Source of the DNA: Pseudomonadota bacterium
Lineage (GTDB): Bacteria > Pseudomonadota > Alphaproteobacteria > Rhizobiales > Xanthobacteraceae
Reading direction: 5' to 3'
DNA length: 47,745 nucleotides
Assembly (NCBI GenBank): GCA_023435725.1
Contig: JAEYRD010000109.1
Coordinates: forward strand, 1-47,745
In this document: positions 17,119-24,980 of the stretch, in pieces
Layout of the letters: each line of letters starts with the position of its first letter
Position numbering within the stretch: the stretch's first letter is position 1
Notes under the pieces: model-generated
What the model saw: the letters and a program-made list of their open reading frames with translations, nothing else
Database searches by the model: none
What the model was told of the DNA's origin: nothing
Position numbers and translations under genes: made by a program

Positions 17119-17741
17119 TTGACCTTGAGGCGCGGCTTGCGCTGCGTCTTGCCGCAGGTCGCGTGACAATGGCAGCCGACGAGATGATCGTTGACCATGC
17201 CGGTCGCCTGCATGAAGGCATAGACGATCGTCGGGCCGACGAACTTGAAGCCGCGCGCGGACAGCTCCTTGGAGATCTGCACCGACAGCGGCGTCGAGGC
17301 CGGCACGCTCGCGCTGGTCTTGAAATTGTTGACCTTGGGCCGTCCGTCGAGGAAGTCCCACAGCAGCTTCGAGAAGCCCGGGCCCTTCTCCATGATCTCC
17401 AGGTACGACTTCGCGCTCAGGATGGTGCCGTCGATCTTGGCGCGGTTGCGCACGATGCCGGCATCGTTCATCAGCGCCTGAACCTTCTTGGCGTTGTAGC
17501 GCGCGATCTTCTCCGGCTGGAAATCGTCAAACGCTTTGCGGAAATTGTCGCGCTTGCGCAGGATCGTAATCCAGGACAGGCCGGCCTGGAAACCGTCGAG
17601 GATCAGCTTTTCGTAGAGCGCGCGGTCGTCATATTCCGGCACGCCCCATTCGGTGTCGTGATAGGCGACGTAGAGCGGATCTTCGCCAGGCCAGGGGCAG
17701 CGCGTCAGACCGTCAGGATGCAGGCGAGGGGCGCGGCTCAT
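17115..17741 (-). CDS. tag: DNA-3-methyladenine glycosylase I
   Basis: Removes 3-methyladenine from alkylated DNA in base excision repair. 208 residues, full length. Typical segments are RCPWPGEDPLYVAYHDTEWG, read as CPWPG and YHDTEWGVP, then GFQAGLSWITILRKR, IVRNRAKI, and the C-terminal FVGPTIVYAFMQATGMVNDH with GCHCH. Zinc ligands are the conserved Cys near the N-terminus, the His of YHDTEWG and the C-terminal His/Cys of VNDHLVGCHC. Its start overlaps the ygfZ stop by 4 nt and its stop overlaps the next gene by 4 nt. Confidence 0.96.
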   Translation of the reverse strand: MSRAPRLHPDGLTRCPWPGEDPLYVAYHDTEWGVPEYDDRALYEKLILDGFQAGLSWITILRKRDNFRKAFDDFQPEKIARYNAKKVQALMNDAGIVRNRAKIDGTILSAKSYLEIMEKGPGFSKLLWDFLDGRPKVNNFKTSASVPASTPLSVQISKELSARGFKFVGPTIVYAFMQATGMVNDHLVGCHCHATCGKTQRKPRLKVK

Positions 17742-18619
17742 GCGGTGGGCTGCTTTGCTGGAATGCGCACGACTTCGGGTTCGGCGAGCGTCACAGCGAG
17801 GCCGCCGGCGGTGAGCGGCTGGCCGGCGTCGAGTGCGTCGGCGACGCGGTCGATGCGCACCAGCGCGATGCCCTTGCCCTGCGCCGATGAGCCGACGGTG
17901 CCGACCGGCTTGTCGCCGGCGAGAATGGTGGCGCCGGGCTCGGGTGAAGGGCCGTCGAGCAGCACCTTGACGCTGCGGGTGCGCGCGGTGCCACGATGCT
18001 GCATGCGCGAGACGACCTCCTGGCCGACATAGCAGCCTTTGTCGAAATCGACACCGGCGAGCCGGTCCATGTTGGTTTCGTGCGGGAAGGCATCGCTGTA
18101 CATGAAATCGAGCCCGCCGCGCGGCACGCCGAGCGCGATGCGGTGCGCCTCATAGGCGGCCGCGTCGACCAGCTCGGCGCCGATGAGATCGGAGAGCTTC
18201 TGCTTGAGCTCTTCGGGGATCAGAATGCGATAGCCGAGCTCGCCATTGCGCGGATCGGCGAAGATGAGGTCCGGCTGAGCGACAGGCTGGCCATCCCAGG
18301 CCGCGAGCACGCCGAGATCGTCGGAGAGGTTTTCCACGGTGACCTTGGCGCGCAGCTTGTAGAATTTCAGCTTGGTGGCGAGGCCTTCGGCCAGGGCTTT
18401 CGGGCAGTCGATCAGGAACCCGCCGCCATGGCCGGCGGGCGCTTCCGTGATCAGGAAATCCACGATGATCTTGCCCTGGGGCGTCAGCAGCGCGCCAAAT
18501 CGCCCCAGGCCCGGCTTGAGCCTGTCGACGTCGGTCGTGATGAGGCCGTTGAGGAAGTTGCGCGCATCCTCGCCCGCGACCTTGACCACGCCCCGGTCGG
18601 GAAGAAACGCTGATTTCAT
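17738..18619 (-). CDS. ygfZ: YgfZ/GcvT-like folate-binding protein
   Basis: Tetrahydrofolate-binding protein needed for repair or maturation of some Fe-S enzymes; paralogue of the glycine cleavage T protein. 293 residues. The diagnostic motif DKGCYVGQEVVSRMQHRG (about residues 192-209) holds the conserved cysteine of the family. The N-terminal part has VKVAGEDARNFLNGLITTDV, quoted in part as FLNGLITTDV. It is the first gene of the 4-nt-overlapping set ygfZ-tag-HD and is divergent from dihydroorotase across about 100 bp. Confidence 0.93.
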   Translation of the reverse strand: MKSAFLPDRGVVKVAGEDARNFLNGLITTDVDRLKPGLGRFGALLTPQGKIIVDFLITEAPAGHGGGFLIDCPKALAEGLATKLKFYKLRAKVTVENLSDDLGVLAAWDGQPVAQPDLIFADPRNGELGYRILIPEELKQKLSDLIGAELVDAAAYEAHRIALGVPRGGLDFMYSDAFPHETNMDRLAGVDFDKGCYVGQEVVSRMQHRGTARTRSVKVLLDGPSPEPGATILAGDKPVGTVGSSAQGKGIALVRIDRVADALDAGQPLTAGGLAVTLAEPEVVRIPAKQPTA

Positions 18620-18720
18620 GCGAAAATCTCTTGCGACATGTTGCTCCGGAACGTAAGCCCGCGAGGATTAAACGACAAGACCTTGAGCCCTGCGCTTGGG
18701 GATGAGAGAGGCCTTCAGCC

Positions 18721-20055
18721 ATGACCCAGCGTTTCGATGTGATCCTCAAGGGCGGCACCGTGGTCAACCAGGACGGCGAGGGCCTCCGCGACATCGGTAT
18801 TGCCAATGGCCGCATCGCCGAGATCGGCGCGCCGGCGCAAGCCTCCGCCGCGGAGGTGATCGACTGCAAGGGCCTGCACATCCTGCCGGGCGTGATGGAC
18901 ACGCAGGTGCATTTCCGCGAGCCCGGACTGGAGCAGAAGGAAGACCTCGAGACAGGTTCGCGCAGCGCCGTGATGGGCGGCGTCACCGCCGTGTTCGAGA
19001 TGCCCAACACGTCTCCATTGACCGTGACGGAGGCCGAGTTCACCGACAAGGTGAAGCGCGCCCATCACCGCATGCATTGCGATTTCGCCTTCTTCATCGG
19101 TGGCACCCGCGAGAACGTGCAGGACCTGCCGGTGCTCGAACGCGCGCCCGGCTGTGCCGGCGTCAAGGTCTTCATCGGCTCCTCGACCGGCGCGCTGCTG
19201 GTGGAGGATGACGAAAGCCTGCGCCGCATCTTCGAGGTGATCCGCCGCCGCGCTGCATTTCATGCCGAGGACGAATATCGGCTCAACGACCGCAAGTCGC
19301 TGCGCATCGAGGGCGATGCTCGCTCTCATCCGGTCTGGCGCGACGAGACCGCGGCGCTGATGGCGACGGAGCGCCTGGTGAAGCTCGCGCACGAGACCGG
19401 CAAACGCATCCACGTGCTGCACATCTCGACCAAGGAAGAGATCGAGTTCCTGCGCGACCACAAGGATGTCGCATCCTGCGAAGCGACGCCGCATCATCTC
19501 ACGCTGGTCGCGCCAGAATGCTACGAGCGGCTCGGCACGCTGGCGCAGATGAACCCGCCGGTGCGCGGGGCCGATCACCGCGCCGGAATCTGGCGCGGCA
19601 TCGAGCAGGGCATCATCGATGTGCTCGGCTCCGACCATGCCCCGCATACGCTGGAAGAGAAATCGAAGACCTATCCCGCTTCGCCCTCCGGCATGACCGG
19701 CGTGCAGACGCTGGTGCCCATCATGCTCGATCACGTCAACGCCGGCCGCCTGTCGCTGGCGCGCTTCGTCGACCTCACCAGCGCCGGCCCCGCACGTCTC
19801 TACAACATGGCCTGCAAGGGACGCATCGCCGCGGGCTACGACGCCGACTTCACCATCGTCGACCTGAAGCGTAGCGAGACCATCACCAATAAGTGGGTCG
19901 CCTCCAGGGCCGGCTGGACCCCCTATGACGGCATGCGCGTCACCGGCTGGCCCGTCGGCACCTTCATCCGCGGCCGCCGCGTGATGTGGCAGGGCGAGCT
20001 GGTGACGCCGTCGCAGGGCGAGCCGGTGAGGTTTCTGGAGACGCTGAAGCAGTAG
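18721..20055 (+). CDS. pyrC: Dihydroorotase (class I type)
   Basis: Zinc amidohydrolase that closes carbamoyl-aspartate to dihydroorotate in pyrimidine synthesis. 444 residues, fitting the long class I form. Metal ligands are visible: VHFREPG (two-metal HxH-like start), VKVFIGSSTG with the lysine that becomes carbamylated, FHAEDEY, HVLHIST and GSDHAPHT with the catalytic Asp. The substrate arginine lies in HFREPG and MPNT follows. The ATG at 18721 has GAGAGAGGC upstream. It is monocistronic; a REP-like palindrome lies just after the stop. Other cyclic amidohydrolases (allantoinase, hydantoinase) are less likely given VHFREPG and MPNTSPLT. Confidence 0.87.
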   Translation: MTQRFDVILKGGTVVNQDGEGLRDIGIANGRIAEIGAPAQASAAEVIDCKGLHILPGVMDTQVHFREPGLEQKEDLETGSRSAVMGGVTAVFEMPNTSPLTVTEAEFTDKVKRAHHRMHCDFAFFIGGTRENVQDLPVLERAPGCAGVKVFIGSSTGALLVEDDESLRRIFEVIRRRAAFHAEDEYRLNDRKSLRIEGDARSHPVWRDETAALMATERLVKLAHETGKRIHVLHISTKEEIEFLRDHKDVASCEATPHHLTLVAPECYERLGTLAQMNPPVRGADHRAGIWRGIEQGIIDVLGSDHAPHTLEEKSKTYPASPSGMTGVQTLVPIMLDHVNAGRLSLARFVDLTSAGPARLYNMACKGRIAAGYDADFTIVDLKRSETITNKWVASRAGWTPYDGMRVTGWPVGTFIRGRRVMWQGELVTPSQGEPVRFLETLKQ

Positions 20056-20069
20056 AGGGCCGCAACCTC

Positions 20070-20154
20070 GTCATTGCGAGGAGCGCAGCGACGAAGCAAT
20101 CCAGAAGCCTCCCGCGGCGGGCAGTCTGGATTGCTTCGCTGCGCTCGCAATGAC
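20070..20154. repeat. Palindromic intergenic repeat, GTCATTGCGAG family
   Basis: Left arm 20070-20105 starts GTCATTGCGAGGAGCGCAGC and ends AAGCAATCCAGA; right arm 20125-20154 is TCTGGATTGCTTCGCTGCGCTCGCAATGAC in short quotes TCTGGATTGC and CGCAATGAC. A REP/BIME-like stem of about 30 bp with a small mismatch, typical of bradyrhizobial intergenic repeats. Confidence 0.85.
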
Positions 20155-20197
20155 GGGTGGAGAGGGCTACAGTCTCCTCAGCAGGGAGGACGCGACA

Positions 20198-21067
20198 ATG
20201 AGCCAAACGGCATCTGTCATCACCACCGAGCAACTCGCCGCGATCCTCGGCGATCCCAGTCTGCGCCTCTACGACTGCACGACCTACAACGAGCCGGTGC
20301 CGCCGGGGAGCGAGGTGCCTTATCGCGCGGTGCCCGGCGACAAGACGTTCGGGGCCGGCCACATCTCCGGCGCCGATTTCCTCGACCTGCAAGGGGAGTT
20401 CTCCGACATCTCCGCGCGTCCGCTCTTCATGATGCCTGATGTCGCCCAGTTAGAGGCCGCTTTCGGCCGCCACGGCCTCGACGCGTCCAAGACCATCGTG
20501 CCCTACAGCATCGGCACGATGATGTGGTCGACGCGGTTCTGGTGGATGCTGCGCTCGCTCGGCGTCGATGCGCGTGTCTTAGATGGCGGACTCGACAAAT
20601 GGAAGGCCGAGGGGCGGCCGGTCGTAACAGGCGCACCGGAGGGTTATCCGGCCACAACATTCACGGCCGCGCCGCGTGCGGGCTTCTTCGTCGACAGGAA
20701 TACAGTGAAGGCGCGGATCGGCGATCCCTCGACCGTCATCGTCAATGCGCTCGGACCGCAGTTTCACAGCGGCCTCGAGCCGAGCCGTTACGGCCGGCCC
20801 GGTCGCGTTCCCGGCAGCGTCAACGTTCCGGCCGCAACGCTCACCAATGCCGACAAGACGCTGACGACGCTTGCCGATGCCGAGGCGAAGTTCGCCGCCC
20901 AAGGCGTCACGCGGGACAAGACCGTGATCTGTTATTGCGGCGGCGGCATCTCGGCGACGATCGACCTGCTCATGCTGACGCGGCTCGGCTACGACAAGCT
21001 GACGCTGTACGATGCCTCCATGGGCGAATGGGCGAGAGACCCGACCCTGCCGATCGAGACGGATTAA
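20198..21067 (+). CDS. Two-domain sulfurtransferase (rhodanese/3-mercaptopyruvate type)
   Basis: 289 residues, the size of tandem-rhodanese sulfurtransferases. The first (inactive) domain is about 10-135 with GHISGADFLD and LDGGLDKWKAEG. The second is about 150-289 with GRVPGSVNVP and the active-site loop ICYCGGGISATI, whose second Cys (YCGGG) is the expected sulfur-carrying nucleophile. The loop is GGGIS, not the CG(S/T)GVT of classical 3-MST, so donor preference is uncertain. The start is ATG 20198 with GCAGGGAGGA upstream; the longer frame from 20150 would run out of the palindromic repeat. It follows the repeat and has no clear partner gene. Confidence 0.88.
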   Translation: MSQTASVITTEQLAAILGDPSLRLYDCTTYNEPVPPGSEVPYRAVPGDKTFGAGHISGADFLDLQGEFSDISARPLFMMPDVAQLEAAFGRHGLDASKTIVPYSIGTMMWSTRFWWMLRSLGVDARVLDGGLDKWKAEGRPVVTGAPEGYPATTFTAAPRAGFFVDRNTVKARIGDPSTVIVNALGPQFHSGLEPSRYGRPGRVPGSVNVPAATLTNADKTLTTLADAEAKFAAQGVTRDKTVICYCGGGISATIDLLMLTRLGYDKLTLYDASMGEWARDPTLPIETD

Positions 21068-21107
21068 GGAGAGGCGCTTCTTACCCCAGATGAGTGTAAG
21101 AAAGCCG

Positions 21108-21135
21108 GGAACCTTTTCCGCCTAGCTGCATCCAA
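21108..21135 (+). promoter_or_regulatory. ECF-type promoter of the sigma factor gene
   Basis: GGAAC (21108-21112), 16-bp spacer, CATCCAA (21129-21135). The same boxes with the same spacing occur upstream of the DUF4142 gene (21869-21896). This suggests that the sigma factor reads its own promoter. The -10 box overlaps the ATG at 21135, which argues for a downstream translation start. Confidence 0.65.
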
Positions 21136-21170
21136 TGTCCGGAATGCAGCGAAACGAGCAGGTGACCGCC

Positions 21171-21860
21171 ATGCAACGGACCGCAGCCGGCCTGTCCGCC
21201 GGCGTCAGGACATCGGAAGCTGAGCTGATCGACCGCGCACGGGGCCGAGACGAGGCCGCGTTGCGGGAGATCATGCAGGCCAACAACCGCAGGCTCTACC
21301 GACTTGCGCGCGGGATCCTGCGCAGCGACAGTGAAGCCGAGGATGTGGTGCAGGAGACCTATGTCCGGGCCTTCACTCATCTCGACGGCTTTCGCGGCGA
21401 GTCCGGATTGTCGACCTGGCTGTCCCGCATTGCCATCAACGAAGCGCTTGGCCGGGTGCGAAGCGCCAAGCCGCATGTCGAGCTCGGCTCGGTGCCCGAA
21501 GCCGCGCTCGAGGCGCGGATCATAAAATTTCCCGTTTCTTCCGCAGGCGATCCGGAAAGGTCCATGGCCCAGCGTGAAATCCAGCGCGTCGTCGAGCGCG
21601 CAATCGACGAGTTGCCGGATGTCTTCCGCATGGTCTTCGTCGCACGGGTCATGGAAGGTCTGAACATCGAGGAGACCGCTGATCTGCTTGGCGTGAAGCC
21701 CGAAACCGTGAAGACACGGCTGCACCGCGCCAGGGCCCTGCTGCGTGAGAATGTCGAGAAGGAGATCGGCCCGGTGGTGATGGACGCGTTCCCGTTCGCC
21801 GGCTGGCGCTGCGAGCGCCTGACCGTGTCAGTGCTGAAGCGCCTCGGTGTCTGCGGCTGA
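21171..21860 (+). CDS. ECF-family RNA polymerase sigma factor
   Basis: 229 residues from the ATG at 21171, which has AGGTGA five nt upstream. The in-frame ATGs at 21135 and 21144 lie on or next to the -10 box of its own promoter and would be untranscribed or leaderless. Region 2 (about 25-90): NNRRLYRLARGIL, SDSEAEDVVQETYVRAF with the -10-contacting helix GLSTWLSRIAINEAL. Region 4 (about 140-195): IDELPDVFRMVF, EGLNIEETADLLGVKPETVKTRLHRAR, quoted in part as LGVKPETVKTRLHRAR, the -35 helix-turn-helix. No anti-sigma gene is next to it. The following DUF4142-cupredoxin pair has the same promoter sequence, so it is the probable target. Confidence 0.92.
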   Translation: MQRTAAGLSAGVRTSEAELIDRARGRDEAALREIMQANNRRLYRLARGILRSDSEAEDVVQETYVRAFTHLDGFRGESGLSTWLSRIAINEALGRVRSAKPHVELGSVPEAALEARIIKFPVSSAGDPERSMAQREIQRVVERAIDELPDVFRMVFVARVMEGLNIEETADLLGVKPETVKTRLHRARALLRENVEKEIGPVVMDAFPFAGWRCERLTVSVLKRLGVCG

Positions 21861-21868
21861 ATTTTTCG

Positions 21869-21896
21869 GGAACCTCTGCGGCGATTGTCCATCCAA
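21869..21896 (+). promoter_or_regulatory. ECF-type promoter of the DUF4142-cupredoxin operon
   Basis: CGGGAACCT with GGAAC at 21869-21873, 16-bp spacer, CATCCAA at 21890-21896. It matches the promoter in front of the sigma gene in both boxes and in spacing. It is 54 bp before the DUF4142 start. Confidence 0.65.
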
Positions 21897-21950
21897 CCCC
21901 TGTGAAGCAACGCGCCGGTAAAACGTCCGGCACCACAGGAGTGTCAAGCC

Positions 21951-22484
21951 ATGTTCACCCGATGGAGCGCGGCGATCGCCGCAGCAATTCTGTTGTCGAG
22001 TCCCGCGCTGCTGCAAGGCGCCCGCGCAGCCGACAAGCCTACCGATCCGCAGATCGCCCACATCGCCTACACCGCGGGCGTGATCGACATCAACGCGGCC
22101 AAGCAGGCATTGAAGAAGGCCAAGAGCAAGGATGTCAAGACATTCGCCGAGGACATGGTCCGCGACCACGAGGCGGTCAACAGGCAAGCGCTGGCGCTGG
22201 TCAAGAAGCTGAACGTCACGCCGGAGGATAACGACACCAGCCGCGCGCTGTCGAAGCAGGCGAGCGACAAGCTGGCTGAGCTCGACAAGCTGAATGGCGC
22301 GGCCTTCGACAAGGCCTATGTCGCCAACGAGGTTGCCTACCACAAGGCGGTCAACAGCGCGCTGGAGACGCAGCTCATTCCATCGTCCAGCAATGCGGAG
22401 CTGAAGAGCCTGCTGCAGACCGGCCTGAAGATTTTCCAAGGGCATGAGCAGCACGCCGAGCACGTCGCGGCTGAGCTGAAATAA
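21951..22484 (+). CDS. Periplasmic DUF4142 protein
   Basis: 177 residues with a clear signal peptide (MFTRWSAAIAAAILL...GARAADK, cut after ARA). The mature part is a helical bundle: IAHIAYTAGVIDINAAKQAL, TFAEDMVRDHEAVNRQALAL and, near the end, FQGHEQHAEHVAAEL. The two His-containing segments are the hallmark of DUF4142, a ferritin-like family of unknown chemistry that is often stress-induced. CAGGAGTG lies before the start. It is followed after 10 bp by a cupredoxin gene, and the shared ECF promoter suggests an envelope stress or metal/redox role. Confidence 0.92.
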   Translation: MFTRWSAAIAAAILLSSPALLQGARAADKPTDPQIAHIAYTAGVIDINAAKQALKKAKSKDVKTFAEDMVRDHEAVNRQALALVKKLNVTPEDNDTSRALSKQASDKLAELDKLNGAAFDKAYVANEVAYHKAVNSALETQLIPSSSNAELKSLLQTGLKIFQGHEQHAEHVAAELK

Positions 22485-22494
22485 GGGAGAGGCG

Positions 22495-22815
22495 ATGATG
22501 CCGGGACGCGTCGCTTCGGTCGCGCTTGCGGTCACCTTCCTGCCGATGGTCGTCCCGGCGCACGCCGCGACCATAGAGATCACGATGGAGAATCTCGTGA
22601 TCTCGCCGGCGGAAATGCCGGCGAAGGTTGGTGACACCGTCGAGTGGACCAACAAGGACGTCTTCGCGCACACCGCGACGGCGAAGAACGGCGACTTCGA
22701 CGTAAACCTGCCGCCGAAGAAGTCGGCGACGTTCGTTTTGAAGAAGGCGGGAACGGTCGACTATTACTGCCGCTATCATCCCAACATGAAAGCGACTCTC
22801 AAGATTGAGCCATGA
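22495..22815 (+). CDS. Periplasmic cupredoxin (amicyanin/plastocyanin-like)
   Basis: 106 residues: signal peptide about 1-23 (cut after AHA), then one small blue-copper domain. Type 1 copper ligands are visible: His in VFAHTATA, and Cys, His and Met in YYCRYHPNM. PAKVGDTVEWTNKD is the usual second strand. The CX2HX2M spacing is short, as in amicyanin/pseudoazurin-like minimal cupredoxins. It probably carries electrons in the periplasm; the partner is unknown. The start is ATGATG at 22495 with GGGAGAGG upstream. It is second in an operon with DUF4142 under the ECF promoter. Confidence 0.92.
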   Translation: MMPGRVASVALAVTFLPMVVPAHAATIEITMENLVISPAEMPAKVGDTVEWTNKDVFAHTATAKNGDFDVNLPPKKSATFVLKKAGTVDYYCRYHPNMKATLKIEP

Positions 22816-23008
22816 GGGAAGGGGAGCGCATCCCGATTGCAGCGGGAATATCTCCCGGTCATCACGAGATTAATGCTTGTCCGCGCGGAGCGGCTTCCGT
22901 GCGATAAACGCGGCAGACTTCGCGAACCTGTTCGCAAAATCCTGTTCGCAAAGTCATTCATCCGTAGACTGGCCCCGCCCGTGTGGCGGGGTCATTTTCG
23001 AGAATGGC

Positions 23009-23275
23009 TTACTGTCTTGCGAGGCTGACCGAGAACTCGCCGTTGCGGATGCGGCCCGGGAAGCCCTCGACGAACTTAGCGACAGCGTCCTCACCATAGG
23101 TGCCGACGAGTTCGGCAAACGCCGCAAACAGGCTCGCTTGAGCCAGGCAGTCGCCGTCGACGCCTTCATGGCGCGCTTCGGCCCAGGCCTCGTTCAGATA
23201 GCTCAGTGCTGCCTGCTTCTGCTCATGGTCGGGCAGCGGCGCGCGGTCGGGGGCGTAGGAAATCGGCTGGCTCAT
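23009..23275 (-). CDS. Small conserved-looking hypothetical protein
   Basis: 88 residues, acidic, helical, no signal peptide or membrane helix (MSQPISYAPDRAPLPDHEQ; ASLFAAFAELVGTYGEDAVA). High-GC codon use with G/C at third positions supports a real gene. No known domain is recognised. It is monocistronic; upstream, at 23363-23377, two TTAA boxes 6 bp apart (TTTAAGAACGGTTAACG) recall CtrA-type sites but with a spacing one short of the usual seven. Confidence 0.65.
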   Translation of the reverse strand: MSQPISYAPDRAPLPDHEQKQAALSYLNEAWAEARHEGVDGDCLAQASLFAAFAELVGTYGEDAVAKFVEGFPGRIRNGEFSVSLARQ

Positions 23276-23415
23276 GAAACTCGATCAGGGCTGGGGCGCG
23301 ATCCACGGCGATGCGCTGCAAGAGAGGTTTAGCACGCGTATTAACCCCCGCTAGGCCACATCTTTAAGAACGGTTAACGGGTGTGAACAAAGACGATGCC
23401 GCTGTTCCATCGCGT

Positions 23416-23530
23416 GTCATTCCGGGACGCGCCGAAGGGCGCGGACCCGGAATCCATCGCCCAGCAGTGCTGCAGCCTGATGGATTCTCAGACGCGCAAT
23501 TGCGCATCGTGGTTCGCGCTTCGGAATGAC
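23416..23530. repeat. Palindromic intergenic repeat, GTCATTCCGG family
   Basis: Begins GTCATTCCGGGACGCG and ends CGCGCTTCGGAATGAC, with inner complementary parts CCGGAATCCATC and GATGGATTCTC. A second REP-like type, distinct from the repeat at 20070-20154. Its right end touches the 3' end of the TIGR02301 gene and may form that gene's terminator. Confidence 0.75.
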
Positions 23531-23537
23531 AAGGGGC

Positions 23538-23915
23538 TCAGTTCGCGTACCGCGCCGTCAGATCGCGCGAGATCTTCGAGCCTTCCTCGATGTAGCGGCG
23601 GATCGCCACCGTCGCCGCCGGCGTGCAACTCCGATAGGTCTGTTGAAAGCCGTTATAGCCTCGGTTGAAGCCGGCGATCATGCGGGTGCGGCGCTCGCCC
23701 GAGGGGGTTTCGGCATCGATCAGCGCCTGCATCTCGCTGCGCCATTTGTTGCCCTCGTTGGAACCGCAGATGCCGCGCAGATAGTGCAGGCCGCCAAGGA
23801 TCTCGGCCAGCCGCTGCAAATCGGCGTCAAACGGGGCCGCTACGTCCTCGGCCCGGGAAGGCATCGCGGCGCAGGCGAGAATCAGGGCAAAAATGGCCAG
23901 AAATCGCGTGGACAT
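23538..23915 (-). CDS. TIGR02301-family exported protein
   Basis: 125 residues from the ATG at 23915. The longer frame from 23951 adds MRPQPQGGIQPS before the signal peptide and is less likely. The signal peptide is MSTRFLAIFALILACAAMPSRA, cut before EDV. The mature part has ILGGLHYLRGICGSNEGNKWR, quoted in part as LGGLHYLRGIC, and FNRGYNGFQQTYRSC, GSKISRDLTARYAN, matching the alphaproteobacterial family TIGR02301. Two cysteines probably form a disulfide. Function unknown. It is divergent in no sense from its neighbour; the Nudix gene lies 46 bp upstream on the same strand. Confidence 0.85.
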   Translation of the reverse strand: MSTRFLAIFALILACAAMPSRAEDVAAPFDADLQRLAEILGGLHYLRGICGSNEGNKWRSEMQALIDAETPSGERRTRMIAGFNRGYNGFQQTYRSCTPAATVAIRRYIEEGSKISRDLTARYAN

Positions 23916-23961
23916 CGACGGCTGTATGCCCCCTTGGGGCTGTGGACGCAAGGCGGGGTCG

Positions 23962-24396
23962 TCAGGGTCCGATCAGCCGGTGGGCGGACTGGATCACCTC
24001 TTCCAGCCCCCCGGTCAGCTTGAGGTCGCCGAGGCTGGCCAAGGCATCCGGGGCGATCCAGCGGTAATCGTCGAGCTCGTCGTTCAGAGCCGGCTCATTG
24101 GCCACCCAGCGGGCGGCAAAGGACATAATCAGGTAATGGCCGGCGCCGGCAGCGGCCGGCAGCACCTCGCGCCAGCCGGCAAGGCCGGTGATCTCGATGG
24201 CGAGCCCGGTCTCCTCGTCAACCTCGCGCGCCAGTGCCTGGTGCAGCGATTCGCCGAACTCGACCCGGCCGCCCGGCAGCGAATAGAACCCTTTCGCGGG
24301 CGAACGGGCGCGGCGGACCAGCAGCACCTTGCCGTCGCGGAAGATCGCCGCGCTGACCGCGAGCTGGGGATGGGTGGGCTGGACGGCCGAAGCCAT
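23962..24396 (-). CDS. Nudix hydrolase
   Basis: 144 residues, one Nudix domain. The full catalytic box is present: GGRVEFGESLHQALAREVDEETGL in short GGRVEFGE and REVDEETG, matching GX5EX7REXXEEXG. It acts on a nucleoside-diphosphate-linked substrate, probably in the cytosol; substrate unknown (ADP-ribose or oxidised nucleotide types are possible). The N-terminus is variable and the fold begins at AVSAAIFRDGKVLLVRRA. Same strand as the TIGR02301 gene and the 172-aa gene upstream, with short gaps, so a loose operon is possible. Confidence 0.9.
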   Translation of the reverse strand: MASAVQPTHPQLAVSAAIFRDGKVLLVRRARSPAKGFYSLPGGRVEFGESLHQALAREVDEETGLAIEITGLAGWREVLPAAAGAGHYLIMSFAARWVANEPALNDELDDYRWIAPDALASLGDLKLTGGLEEVIQSAHRLIGP

Positions 24397-24416
24397 ATTT
24401 CTCTACCTATCCGGGC

Positions 24417-24917
24417 TCAGTTCGCCATGATGGTGTCGACGTCGGCTTCCGCGCCGCCATTGATGATGCCGCCGCAGGCCGCGATCAGCGGCTTGACCCA
24501 GAGCGTGGCCTGCTCGGCGAGGCGAACGCGGGTCGTGTCCTTCTCGACCTCGCGCATGGCCGAACCGACCGCGGTCAGGATCGACGTCATGGTGTCGGTG
24601 ATGTGGTCGAACTGGGCGCGCACGGATGGATCGGCCTTCTCATAGGCCTCGATTGCCAAATCCCGTGCCTTGAAATTCGAGGCAGTGAAATGCTCCGCAT
24701 AGGACAGCGGCGTCCAGGTCAAGAAGTCTTCCGCGCATTCCGGCATGTCCGGGACCATTTCGAGCAGCATCACGGCTTCATTGAAATGGTTGAGATAGTC
24801 GGTGGCAAGCCCGGTTCGCGGGTTGATGTTGGCCCTGCGCAGCCGTTCAGCCCAGGCTTCAGCCTCGGGGCCCGTCTGTTCATGCGTCCGCGCGGGTTGG
24901 GAGGCCGTTGAGCTCAT
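24417..24917 (-). CDS. Hypothetical protein
   Basis: 166 residues from the ATG at 24917 (MSSTASQPARTHEQ). An ATG six codons upstream (24935) is also possible, but neither has a strong ribosome site. Helical and soluble, with NPRTGLATDYLNHFNEAVMLLEM (in part GLATDYLNHFNEAVML) and a C-terminal helix rich in Ala and Gly. I do not recognise the family. It is divergent from the SRAP gene across about 60 bp and may be read with the Nudix gene 20 bp downstream. Confidence 0.75.
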   Translation of the reverse strand: MSSTASQPARTHEQTGPEAEAWAERLRRANINPRTGLATDYLNHFNEAVMLLEMVPDMPECAEDFLTWTPLSYAEHFTASNFKARDLAIEAYEKADPSVRAQFDHITDTMTSILTAVGSAMREVEKDTTRVRLAEQATLWVKPLIAACGGIINGGAEADVDTIMAN

Positions 24918-24980
24918 CTGCCGCAGTGTTAGCATTCGGAGTTAAAAGGACCTGAACGGATCCTATATAGGCCCCCAAGC

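Noticed and set aside
16504..17361. Long 285-residue form of the HD hydrolase
   Set aside because: The extra 81 residues are a shadow of tag; the ATGA overlap at 17115-17118 gives a natural coupled start.
23363..23377. CtrA-like site TTAA-N6-TTAA
   Set aside because: Spacing is 6 rather than 7, and one isolated near match is expected by chance; kept only as a note in the adjacent gene entry.
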